Assembly (NCBI GenBank): GCA_001970955.1 | Contig: MPUH01000033.1 | Span: 85,908 to 149,907 of the forward strand | Direction: 5' to 3' | DNA: 64,000 nt | Source: Stentor coeruleus | Taxonomy: Eukaryota; Ciliophora; Heterotrichea; Heterotrichida; Stentoridae | Shown: positions 1-8,559 of the stretch, piece by piece | How positions within the stretch are numbered: the stretch's first letter is position 1 | Layout: the number at the start of each line of letters is the position of its first letter | The notes under the pieces: generated by a model | The model's database searches: none | The model's input: only the letters and a program-made list of their open reading frames with translations | Told to the model about the DNA's origin: nothing | Made by a program: the position numbers and the translations under genes

Positions 1-844
1 TTTATAAGTATTAATATAAGAGATATAGAAAGGAAGTTAGGAAATTAGGTAAATTGTTATTGGAAATCAAAAATAAGAAAAAATATGATTGCTAGTGTGG
101 CAAAGGAAGATAGGATTTGTATTTGAAGGTTATTTGAAGAATATTATTGGGATATGGATAATATTATTAGATTATATGAGTTGATTTTTATGATATGTGT
201 GTTTCTGGTATAAGTTTAAAAGTTTATAAATTTAAAGTAATTTTTTATGTGAAAATCATGGCGTGACAACTGAAATTTGAAATGAATCGTAATTATCTTG
301 AGTTTAAAATAAACTAAGACCTAGAAAAAATAACAAAATAGACTATTGTTTGTAATATTTTCCATTAAGTAAATCCTGTATAAATTTATAGCTATTTATA
401 TAAAATAGCAATAAAATCTTCATCCTCAAACTTCATAAAAATTATTATTCTAAACTATCAAACAATCTTCAGAATATAAAAACTTATACTTATATAAATC
501 AATTCCTTTAAAACCTTCACCCTCCAAAGCATCTCTCATAAAAAAACCTATAAAATTTCTCATACAAAAATATCCGGGTTTTCAAAAAAAATCCTCATCA
601 TATTCAACCAAAATTTTCACAAAATTTTCTTAAATTTATCATCAAAGTCTATATCTTTCATATATTTCTCAAATCCTCTAAAGTAAATCAATTCAAATAC
701 TTTCCCCTATAAAATTTGTCCTTATTAAAAAATCATCAAAGGAGCTTCGATTTATCTTTATATATTTTTTTCCCCAATTCATAATAAAACTAGTAAAACT
801 TAACAATAACTATTAATACACATTATATAAGCGGCTTCCGCTTA
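1..844. other. AT-rich noncoding flank
   Basis: I see no convincing gene here. Positions 1-250 are G/T-rich on the plus strand and 420-800 are C/A-rich. Elsewhere in the window a C/A-rich plus strand to the left of a gene marks the 3' flank of a minus-strand gene, which fits the small minus-strand ORF that follows. Confidence 0.6.
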
Positions 845-1006
845 TTACTTGCTTTTTGGCTTAGGTGGTGTAAGCATAGAAAGTGTTGAATACTCAATAA
901 AAGGTTTTGAGTTAAGTTTTGCAGCTTCTCTCATCCGTTTAGGTGTTCTCCATGGGTTTGTTTGTAAGGGAAATCTTATTGTTGCTTTTAAAATATCTTT
1001 GAACAT
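845..1006 (-). CDS. small hypothetical protein, 53 aa
   Basis: This is an ATG-to-TAA minus-strand frame of 53 codons. The product is basic and proline-rich (motif PLQTNPWRTPKRMREAAK, ending PPKPKSK), and the frame is clearly less AT-rich than its flanks. No family is recognised. The plus strand is open over the same stretch, but only from a TTG codon. The minus reading is preferred because the flanking composition fits a minus-strand gene. An in-frame hydrophobic stretch lies upstream of the ATG but is closed by a TAA, so the true protein could be longer if that TAA is an error. The duplicated assembly junction at 1028-1160 lies directly upstream. Confidence 0.4.
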   Translation of the reverse strand: MFKDILKATIRFPLQTNPWRTPKRMREAAKLNSKPFIEYSTLSMLTPPKPKSK

Positions 1007-1027
1007 ATTTAATATGAAACCATTTAA

Positions 1028-1160
1028 TAGGATCTTTAATACAATTAGCAGAAAAATTATGGGAGTTTAGAAGAAGTGAGGATAAAGTGAAAANTAGGAT
1101 CTTTAATACAATTAGCAGAAAAATTATGGGAGTTTAGAAGAAGTGAGGATAAAGTGAAAA
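1028..1160. repeat. 66-bp direct duplication around single N (1094)
   Basis: Positions 1028-1093 and 1095-1160 are the same 66 bp, separated only by one N at 1094. This looks like two contig ends that overlap but were joined without merging, rather than a biological repeat. Confidence 0.85.
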
Positions 1161-1386
1161 ATATGTTTTAGAGTGGATTAAGGGTTTTAAAATGAAAATA
1201 ATAGTTTTTAATGAAGGATCGATTCAATGTTTATAGGATTTGAGTTTATGAGTTCCATTTTGATTATAACTGATGTATGCTGATATGCTTTTTTGATATA
1301 AATAATGGTTTTTTGATGAGTTTTTTAAAATTATACTTTTAAAAATGGAATTCCTATTAACTAACTATTATCTAGATTGGATTGTC

Positions 1387-2911
1387 TTACCAGCCCATTG
1401 GGATAGGACACTCTGGATATATATTCCTCCAATGATTAGAAACACTTGAACGACAGCTTACATCCTGCTCGAGCTTTTTTGCACAAATATTATAAATCGC
1501 TACTACATTAATGATACGCCCTGCTTAAAGAATACCTAAATATAATATACCTGTATGAATCATACCTGTGTAACTAATACCTTCATAGAAATTACAGCCT
1601 GCATAAAAAGTACTGGCTACATAAAGATTACAAACTTCCTAAGAAATACAGCCTGCTTAAATGTTGCCTTTGTAAAAATTACCTTGCTATTTTTTACCTT
1701 TATAAGATTTACCTAAATATATAAAACCTTTATATATGATACTGTCTATATTAGTGATACCTGTATAGAGGATACCTAAATGAGTCATACCTGCATAGAA
1801 ATTACCTATGTAAAGTATACTCGCTTTATAGACAATACCTTAATATATTTTACCTTCATATAAGTTACCTGTGTAGATTATACCTTCGTAGAAAATACAA
1901 TCTATTTCTAAAGTACCTTGCATATATCATACAATCTGCTTAAGTTTTACAGAAAAATGCATACTTACGATCATTTGTTAATAAAGCTTTACAACCTGGA
2001 TATTTATATTGAATAAACCATTCTTGACATTCTTGAGAGATTTTTTGGATTTTATTTTCTTCCTGTTTATCTTGATTAATTTTCTCAAGTGATTCTATAT
2101 ATCTATTACCTATAGATGGTATAGTATTTCTATTATCTATTTCTTGAAGTTTTTCTTTTAATAATTGGTTAGCCTCAAGTGACTCTTTCAATGCTTCTTC
2201 TAATTTTTTTATATTTCTCAGCTGCTTTCTCAGTTGCTTTTTCTGTTGTTTTTCTAGTTGATTTATATTTTCAGTTGATTTCTCAAGTCTTTCTTCCAAA
2301 ATCTTCTTATCACTTAAATAATTTTCCTGTTGCATAATTTTTTCTGACATTGTCTGAGATATTTTTTCTAATTCAAGCTTTTCATTGAGCAATTCTTCAA
2401 TTTTTTTACTAGCCTTTGCGAGTTTTTCCTTTAATTGTAAAGAATCTTCTTGATCTTCTTTCAATTTAGTCTCAATTTTCTCTGAATCACCAGTAATACT
2501 TAAAAGGTAAATTAAATTTGAAGTAAACATTTTTTTACTCCTAAATTTAATATTGCTGTTTTTACCCCAGCTAAATATTTCGTCTAGATTATCACTACTA
2601 TGTGGTCTTTGAATATTGAATTTTATATTTTGGATAAAATCAATATTTGACTGGACCAGATTGTTAATTTCTTTAATCAAGTCTTCAGCTTTTTCAAGCA
2701 TTATAAATACTAGGTTATCCAAGGCATTATTTACTAGCTTAATTCTAAATGATTTGACTTTGCCTTTGATATTTTTAAAGTCACAGGAATCAGAAGCCTC
2801 ATGTTTTTTTAAATGCTTATTGCATAGTAGAATTTCTTTAGAGCACGAACACTGGTACATTGCTTGATTTTGGCAACCAGAAGTAATACAATTATATTCG
2901 TTAATATCCAT
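1387..2911 (-). CDS. B-box-like zinc finger/coiled-coil protein interrupted by a 28-unit intron array
   Basis: Exon 1 runs from the ATG at 2911 to 1951. It encodes a B-box-like cysteine/histidine cluster at residues 8-37 (C-x4-C-x7-C-x-C-x6-C-x2-H-x3-H), then a long glutamate/lysine-rich coiled coil (about residues 130-290). The frame then meets an in-frame TAA inside the first 15-nt intron, so a plain ORF search stops early. Positions 1950-1503 hold 28 consecutive intron-like units and nine 3-nt microexons. The last exon (1502-1387) encodes a cysteine-containing tail ending in PECPIPMGW and a TAA. Total length minus introns is 1104 nt, an exact reading frame of 367 residues. The B-box-coiled-coil layout resembles TRIM-like scaffold proteins, but no RING is present and the partner is unknown. 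The exon structure is inferred from sequence and the 3' exon rests on splicing logic alone. Confidence 0.8.
1503..1950 (-). other. tandem array of 28 tiny introns with nine 3-nt microexons
   Basis: Read on the minus strand, the block splits without remainder into 27 units of 15 nt, one of 16 nt (1932-1917) and nine 3-nt spacers (421 + 27 = 448 nt). Units per block between spacers are 1, 2, 5, 5, 6, 1, 1, 1, 5 and 1. Every unit ends AG and has A at position 10; 23 of 28 have T at position 9. All begin GT except one GC (1667-1653), and 26 of 28 begin GTA. Other positions vary freely. Examples are GTAATTTCTATGCAG, GTATCCTCTATACAG and GTAAATCTTATAAAG. The spacers are ATT, ATT, CGA, ACA, GCT, TTT, CCA, GCT and GGC. 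The same GT/A10/AG pattern is shared by the seven solitary introns in this window. Splicing itself is inferred, not observed. Confidence 0.9.
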
Positions 2912-3530
2912 TATAATAAATAATGCGCTTACCTAAATTACCATATTAGAACTTACAATAATTTGTTTCATACAGACTTATATAATAATTATTAGAAAAA
3001 AATTCTATTAAATATAAATTAGAGAGTGTATTAAGCTACTATTTGCATTTAAGTATTTTCATTCTCTTTATTTAACTTCCTTTACAATTTATATCTTATT
3101 TCATTAAATTTTATCTAAACCTTGCATATTATTTAACATTAGATTTAAGCTATTGCACAAAACCCTTATTCCTTCAGTAAAGAAATTTAGAGTTTTTTAT
3201 CCTTTCTTTGCTTTTACTAGCCATTTCATTTTTAAGTACTATTCCAAATGGATATCAGCAAAATATCTAAACTATTTGAACAAGTTTTCTCTGTAAGTAT
3301 CTTAATCTCTCTCCAATCAAATCTTTCTTTATATAATGTAATCTTTAATATATCTTAAGAATTTGAAAATTTATTTAATTTGAAAAGCAGCTAGAAAATG
3401 TAAGCTAAGTAATTTTTTAAAAAAATTATAACCAAAAAAGCTTCAGTTTATGAACTTCCTTTTATCAAAACTCAATCTAAATCTAAACCAGATTTTTAGA
3501 TATTATCATCCGAAATAAAGATTAACTAAA
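2912..3530. other. intergenic region
   Basis: This is AT-rich sequence between two minus-strand genes. Positions 3440-3530 are C/A-rich on the plus strand, as expected for the 3' flank of the methyltransferase gene. A short plus-strand frame from 3249 is broken by several stops and is not called. Confidence 0.6.
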
Positions 3531-4340
3531 CTATTCTAAGGCTTCATCTTCAATAACTGGCTTTTCTTTAAGTTGTTCAGCTACACGTTCGATTTCTGCT
3601 GTGTCCACATATCTTTGAATATAAACCGTAGCTTCACCCCAGCTCATATTTTTCTTTATACTTTCCAATACTATCCAATTATTTCCTGGAATTGTCTTTG
3701 TAAATGAAATCCCAATAGTCCCATGACGAAGTTTTACTTGTCCAATTCTCTGCATCATGCTATGATCAAAGCAGGTTGAGTTTGCAAAAATAAAGCTAGC
3801 ATCACTCCAATCAACTTTGAAAAAATCACTGTTAATAAATTCTACATTTGATGAAACTGGCCATAAATCTTGATTTTCACTTTTCATTACTGGGAAGTTT
3901 TGATCATAAACAACTTTAATCTGTTCAGATATTGTATATAATCCTTCAAGAAGCTCGATACCTTTACATGTTGTGAATGTTCCAAGTAAAGCTCCAGCAA
4001 TAACTCCTTTACCGGTACCTGATCCTAAATCATAGAAAACTCCGTCTTTTGGAAGACATTTGAAACGATGCTCTATAGTATAAAAAGCTTCACCAATAGA
4101 AACAAAATCAATTTCTCCATAAGTTAGAGTAGAGTCAGAATTGCTTTCGAATGTCTTTTCATCACGTTCTTTACGAGATGCTTCTTTTCCAACACTAACA
4201 GGGAATTCACTGACTAGTCTTTGGAATACATCGTTTCTTCGGTTTAATGAGTCTCGTTGATCTTGGGGTAAAATATAAGGTTCTTCCACAGGGTATCTCC
4301 TAGTTAGCCAGGTTGCAATCTGGGAATCTATGCCTTCCAT
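3531..4340 (-). CDS. DOT1-fold SAM-dependent methyltransferase
   Basis: The 269-residue protein has a class I Rossmann methyltransferase core of the DOT1 type. Motif I is YDLGSGTGKG near residue 105, followed by a DOT1-like GIELLEGL acidic-loop segment near 128 and an NSTCFD motif near 190. It is about the size of a catalytic core, without the long extensions of animal DOT1L. In the family, DOT1 enzymes methylate a lysine of histone H3 in the nucleosome core. Whether this divergent copy acts on histones or another protein cannot be told from sequence. It is divergently oriented to the SDHB gene, with 268 bp between start codons. It starts at an ATG, ends in TAA and has no intron. Confidence 0.8.
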   Translation of the reverse strand: MEGIDSQIATWLTRRYPVEEPYILPQDQRDSLNRRNDVFQRLVSEFPVSVGKEASRKERDEKTFESNSDSTLTYGEIDFVSIGEAFYTIEHRFKCLPKDGVFYDLGSGTGKGVIAGALLGTFTTCKGIELLEGLYTISEQIKVVYDQNFPVMKSENQDLWPVSSNVEFINSDFFKVDWSDASFIFANSTCFDHSMMQRIGQVKLRHGTIGISFTKTIPGNNWIVLESIKKNMSWGEATVYIQRYVDTAEIERVAEQLKEKPVIEDEALE

Positions 4341-4608
4341 TTATTATATAACTTTATGTTTGTGATATACTTAGCTAGATTATTTTATAGATAATTAAAT
4401 GTATATCATTTACCTTATCAACTTTTAATTGATATATTTTTCTTATATCCATTTTATTCTATATACATTTTATTATTCCTAATCAAATTTAAAACACTCA
4501 TCTCATCTATCAAAATCATGACATTTGTTGTATTTGCATAATTAACAAATCATATTTCTTTCATCATAATTTCCAAATGTGGTATTAAAGCCATCTGAAA
4601 TAATAAAA

Positions 4609-5469
4609 ATGTTGATAAGAACATTTTCAAAGTTCAGTCTGAACTTCCTCAGCGATGTCCGAGTATTAACGAAATCTCTTGTAAATGGTTCAAGTGTTTA
4701 CTCATTCCCCCAGGAAAATGTTGACAAATCAACTTGGACAGAATTCCATATCCACAGATACCTTCCTGAGGTTGAAGGTCAATCAAAAAGGTTTGTGCAG
4801 TCTTACTGGGTCAATACAAAACAATGTGGCCCTATGGTCTTAGATGCACTGATTAAAATCAAGAATGAAATAGATCCAACTTTAACTTTCAGAAGGTCTT
4901 GTAGAGAAGGAATTTGTGGTTCCTGCTCTATGCATATAAATGGTCTCAATTCTTTAGCTTGTATTTCTCCACTTATTCCAAATGAAAAAATGGTCATTGG
5001 CCCACTTGTCAGAATGCCTATTGTTAAAGATTTAGTTGTTGATATGACTAACTTTTATAATCAATATAAGGCTATTGATCCATGGCTTAAGAGAAAACAG
5101 CCAAAAGTTCCAGGAAGTAAAGAATATTATCAATCAATGGAAGATAGAGCTAAACTTGATGGACTTTATGAATGTGTACTTTGTGCTTGTTGTAGTACTA
5201 TGTGCCCATCATATTGGTGGAATCAAAATGTTTATCTTGGACCTGCTATTTTACAACAGGCTTATAGATGGATTATTGACTCGAGAGATGAATTTACTGA
5301 TGATAGGCTAAAGAAACTTTCTGGAGATTTTGCAGTGAAGAAATGCTATCAAATTGGGACTTGTACTGCTACTTGTCCGAAAGGTTTGAATCCAAGAGAT
5401 GCACTGAAGAATTTAAAGGAACTTGTTCATGACTATCAAGAACGAGCTGCCTCTTGGCAGTCAGCTTAG
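4609..5469 (+). CDS. SDHB: succinate dehydrogenase iron-sulfur subunit, mitochondrial
   Basis: This is the electron-transfer subunit of respiratory complex II, passing electrons from the flavin subunit to ubiquinone at the mitochondrial inner membrane. All three cluster-binding regions are visible: CREGICGSCSMHINGLNSLAC for the [2Fe-2S] cluster near residue 100, CVLCACCSTMCP near 190, and CYQIGTCTATCPKG near 245. The ATG at 4609 is chosen because the longer open frame begins at a GTG, and this ATG gives a typical presequence (MLIRTFSKFSLNF, basic and hydrophobic). The length of 286 residues matches the family. The gene is intronless and ends in TAG. Confidence 0.96.
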   Translation: MLIRTFSKFSLNFLSDVRVLTKSLVNGSSVYSFPQENVDKSTWTEFHIHRYLPEVEGQSKRFVQSYWVNTKQCGPMVLDALIKIKNEIDPTLTFRRSCREGICGSCSMHINGLNSLACISPLIPNEKMVIGPLVRMPIVKDLVVDMTNFYNQYKAIDPWLKRKQPKVPGSKEYYQSMEDRAKLDGLYECVLCACCSTMCPSYWWNQNVYLGPAILQQAYRWIIDSRDEFTDDRLKKLSGDFAVKKCYQIGTCTATCPKGLNPRDALKNLKELVHDYQERAASWQSA

Positions 5470-5656
5470 TAATATAGGCTAATTATAGTGAAAATAAATT
5501 GTTTTAGGATTGTTAGTGTATTATTTGTAGAAAAAAATAAAGTTTCTATTATACCAAACTTCCATATTTCTATCTCAAAATATCCTTATCTCTTATAATC
5601 TCTAAAAATTTATATCACATATACTTTAAAAATCATATTCTTAAACTATCTATTAG

Positions 5657-6088
5657 TTAACTTTGTACGATATCGTTAACTTGTCCTTTCTTAGGCTTAT
5701 TTGGCTTGAGAGGATACAGAGTAAGTTTAGATTTATAAATCTTGAGTTGTTCAACATTCCTTTGTAAAGTTTCAGCACTTTTATTTCTTCTTCTATGGTC
5801 AACTCTAACTCCAACAGTCCTAGCGAATTGAGCTGTAAGTCCTGCTTGTTTAAGTTCTTGAAGAGAAAATCCTCTACCTTTTTTAGTTTTCCCGCAGTAC
5901 TTAATAGTCTGTCCTTGGACCAAGGGTCTGAGAGCTTTAAGAGGATTAGGAGCATTTTCAGCAAGTTTTAGGCTGCGAGCTCTTCTTCGTCTGAGCTTGC
6001 GTCCTGCTTGATTGAACCAAGTCTTGACATATCGCATCCAGTCCTTTCGAAAGTGACCATTTGGAATCACGTTGTTGTGCTTGACCAT
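5657..6088 (-). CDS. RPL13: large ribosomal subunit protein eL13, short form
   Basis: The N-terminal part is typical eL13: MVKHNNVIPNGHFRKDW, an arginine-rich RKLRRRRAR stretch, and the conserved TVGVRVDHRRRNKS segment, followed by a KPKKG block. The protein is a structural component of the 60S subunit. It stops at 143 residues, whereas eL13 in other eukaryotes is about 200, so roughly the last 60 residues are missing. No 15- or 16-nt intron at the end restores a longer frame. It may be a true short form, a truncated paralog, or a gene damaged by a local error. The first ATG is used and fits the family start exactly. Confidence 0.9.
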   Translation of the reverse strand: MVKHNNVIPNGHFRKDWMRYVKTWFNQAGRKLRRRRARSLKLAENAPNPLKALRPLVQGQTIKYCGKTKKGRGFSLQELKQAGLTAQFARTVGVRVDHRRRNKSAETLQRNVEQLKIYKSKLTLYPLKPNKPKKGQVNDIVQS

Positions 6089-6192
6089 TTTATATGGCAG
6101 ATAGTGATTAGGTTAAAATATTTATGAAAAAACTTTTTAATATAAAAACATTGATATAAAATAATAGAAAGACTTTAAAAGCTAAACTAGTT

Positions 6193-7152
6193 TTAATAAA
6201 ATCTTATATCAGATGGAATTGTAGCATAATCTCCAAGGCCGAAGACCCAGGATATCTGATGAGGGCTTTCTATCACGCATTTTTCATTGATTAGAGTTAT
6301 GCGTTTGACTATTTGAACTCGCCGATCGCTGTGTATGTTGATTGATTGAATCACACTGTCTTTAAAATATGCGATTTTGGATTCAATGTCTTTAACGTTT
6401 TCTAAGGATTTGTGGACCTTGACGTTATTTTCAGCGATTTTGTAAGCTTGAAGATTAAGATTAGAGTTTCCTTTTATTATTTCAAGACGCTTGTCAGTAC
6501 GCCCACCTAATAAGAATGTTAGATTATTGTCGAGAGTATGCAGGTGCTCTTCAATTTTTTCAAGGTTTGCTAGAACTTTTTCCCATAATGTGAGGATTTC
6601 TCTTAGCTTCTGAGGCATTAACGACTTCATTTGTTCAGGTATTTTAATATATGGCGGATCACTTGTTATCTCTTGTAAATAAGGTGTAAGAATTACAATC
6701 AAAGAAGTCATTGTAGTCATAATATTGCAGCTTCTCACAAATAATACTGAAAGTGAAAGGACGAATCGATTAAAATTCTTATCAAAAGCTGCTATGAACT
6801 TTAGCAAAGAAGTGCATTTTATGTTGATGGTCTCGAAGCCTTTATCAAGTTTTTTTTCTTTTACAAGTGACAGGTTAAAAATATCAGAAAGGTCTTCTGG
6901 TGCTACCATAAGGAGAATACGTCCACCCATTTTTTTGGCAACTTTTAAGCTGTTTAGATCGTTTTCATCTTTTATTCGAAAAGCATTACCTGAATTTGAA
7001 ATTGAAAGCACTTGAGATTTTTTTTCAGTTCTTTGCGATACTAATTCAAGCAATCTTGAATAATTATAGTCTTGGCCTTTTAATTCGATTATGTTTCCAT
7101 TGTACATGATAAGAATGCCAGAATTTATGTTGCTACTAGAGACGCATCCCAT
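6193..7152 (-). CDS. hypothetical protein with N-terminal MGC acylation signal and PB1/ubiquitin-like segment
   Basis: The 319-residue protein starts MGCVSSS, a good candidate for N-myristoylation at Gly2 and palmitoylation at Cys3, so it probably sits on a membrane. Residues 12-85 look like a small beta-grasp fold of PB1 or ubiquitin type (a strand, a helix with LLELVSQRT, then a strand ending GGRILLMV). The rest is predicted helical with no recognised domain. The duplicated assembly junction at 7195-7393 lies just upstream of the start. Function is unknown. Confidence 0.7.
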   Translation of the reverse strand: MGCVSSSNINSGILIMYNGNIIELKGQDYNYSRLLELVSQRTEKKSQVLSISNSGNAFRIKDENDLNSLKVAKKMGGRILLMVAPEDLSDIFNLSLVKEKKLDKGFETINIKCTSLLKFIAAFDKNFNRFVLSLSVLFVRSCNIMTTMTSLIVILTPYLQEITSDPPYIKIPEQMKSLMPQKLREILTLWEKVLANLEKIEEHLHTLDNNLTFLLGGRTDKRLEIIKGNSNLNLQAYKIAENNVKVHKSLENVKDIESKIAYFKDSVIQSINIHSDRRVQIVKRITLINEKCVIESPHQISWVFGLGDYATIPSDIRFY

Positions 7153-7722
7153 ATTTTTTTAAATATTAAATTTTATGGCTGACCTTTTTATAGGATTATT
7201 AGCGATGAATTACTTAAGATGATATGCAATGCATAAAAAAAAGTAGGTTTTTATATGTAAATGCTTTTATATAATGATTATTTTTATTCGATANATTATT
7301 AGCGATGAATTACTTAAGATGATATGCAATGCATAAAAAAAAGTAGGTTTTTATATGTAAATGCTTTTATATAATGATTATTTTTATTCGATACATAAAT
7401 GATAATTGTTAAGAAGTTTAATACACTGGACATCGGTTTTTCTATACCGGGGGATCATTAGTTACCCAAGCATGCTTTATTTACAACTATACATAGTTTA
7501 TCTCACAACGACTTTTACAATAAAAGCAGTTTCTCTAATAAGCTGACATTAATATAAAATCTAGTTTATGTCAAAGTAAATTACTATAAAAAGTCTTTAT
7601 GATTTTGAAAGCATCATTATAATATATAATAATATAATAAGCATTTTTCATATAATATATACATAGCTATTATGAAATTAAGCTTTATTCTTGATTTTTA
7701 TAATTAACTGAACTTGGTTTTA
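7153..7722. other. intergenic region with a 99-bp duplication around an N
   Basis: Positions 7195-7293 and 7295-7393 are identical and separated by one N at 7294, consistent with an unmerged contig overlap. The remainder is AT-rich except for a slightly GC-richer patch at 7425-7475. I see no gene. Confidence 0.8.
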
Positions 7723-8289
7723 TTAAGCCAGGTTCATTTTACTTCCATTAAGCAAAATTTTAAATTTATTGTCTGGGCTTTGGATTCGGCAAGCTAATTT
7801 TTGTATCATTTGATGAACTTTGTTTTCAGCAGGATATTTTGTTTGAATTCTTGTAAAGGAATTTTTTATAAACTTATTAGGGACGGCCATTGCTAAAATA
7901 ACTCGAGTTGGCTGAAAAGGATTTTTTCTGAAAATATTTCTGCTTAATGGGGAGCAAGACCCAACTGATTTATCAATATACTGTTTTTGAGTATTCTCCT
8001 CAGCTAATTTAATTTTGTTTGTGAGATCTAATGGTGGGAGTATAGGTAAACTTCGAGAATTGTTGAGTTTCTCATCATAATAAGGTAGATTATTATCAAA
8101 TTCTTGTTTAAAAGCATTTTTTATAAAGACACTGCGGGAAATGTGTGGGACTTGCGAAATTTCAGTCTTTTTATATTTAAGTGAAGGCAGAATGCAACTT
8201 GAAATCGATGTATTTTGTATTTTACTAGGCTTTTCCATGCTTTTAATATAATAATTTCGCAGAATTTCTAATTTCTTCCAGTTTTCCAT
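7723..8289 (-). CDS. hypothetical basic protein, 188 aa
   Basis: This is an ATG-initiated frame with no recognised domain, membrane segment or signal peptide. The product is rich in lysine, serine and asparagine, with a run of prolines and leucines in the middle (LPILPPLDL). It lies downstream of the FAR/acyltransferase gene on the same strand, 270 bp from it. It is called as real because of its length without stops in AT-rich DNA and its sharp change in composition against the flanks. Confidence 0.6.
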   Translation of the reverse strand: MENWKKLEILRNYYIKSMEKPSKIQNTSISSCILPSLKYKKTEISQVPHISRSVFIKNAFKQEFDNNLPYYDEKLNNSRSLPILPPLDLTNKIKLAEENTQKQYIDKSVGSCSPLSRNIFRKNPFQPTRVILAMAVPNKFIKNSFTRIQTKYPAENKVHQMIQKLACRIQSPDNKFKILLNGSKMNLA

Positions 8290-8559
8290 AAAATAGCTTA
8301 AACAATTATTTATTATCAGTATTCATCAACTATATAATCGATTTTATCAACATAAACTAACTCTAAATATAAATTATTATATTTCCTAATACCTAAACTC
8401 ACTATTCACATCTTCATATTAAAATTACAGCCTCAAAATATACATAAAAGTATAAAGTTAAAATTTAATTCTAATACAAAAACATATTAAAACAAGCATT
8501 TAAACCCTTTAAAAACCTCAAATCCTAAGACTAAAATATATTATCTATAAATAACTATT

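Noticed and set aside
849-1070. Plus-strand frame of 73 codons
   Set aside because: It starts at a TTG and is antisense to a more protein-like minus-strand frame supported by flanking composition.
1503-1935. Pentapeptide-repeat protein reading of the 15-nt array (GNFYA, GILYT, GNLYE type on the minus strand)
   Set aside because: The fourth residue of the repeat is often a TAA or TAG stop, a 16-nt unit and 3-nt spacers break the pattern, and the apparent tyrosine codon is just the TA before the invariant A10 branch position. The intron reading explains every base.
1503-1950. CRISPR-like or satellite repeat
   Set aside because: Units are not copies of one sequence; only splice positions are conserved, there is no repeat/spacer alternation, and the organism is a eukaryote.
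3249-3504. Plus-strand frame with MDISKISKLFEQVFS start and in-frame TAA/TAG codons
   Set aside because: It reads well if TAA/TAG were glutamine, but the stop density is near chance for AT-rich DNA and no other gene needs that code.
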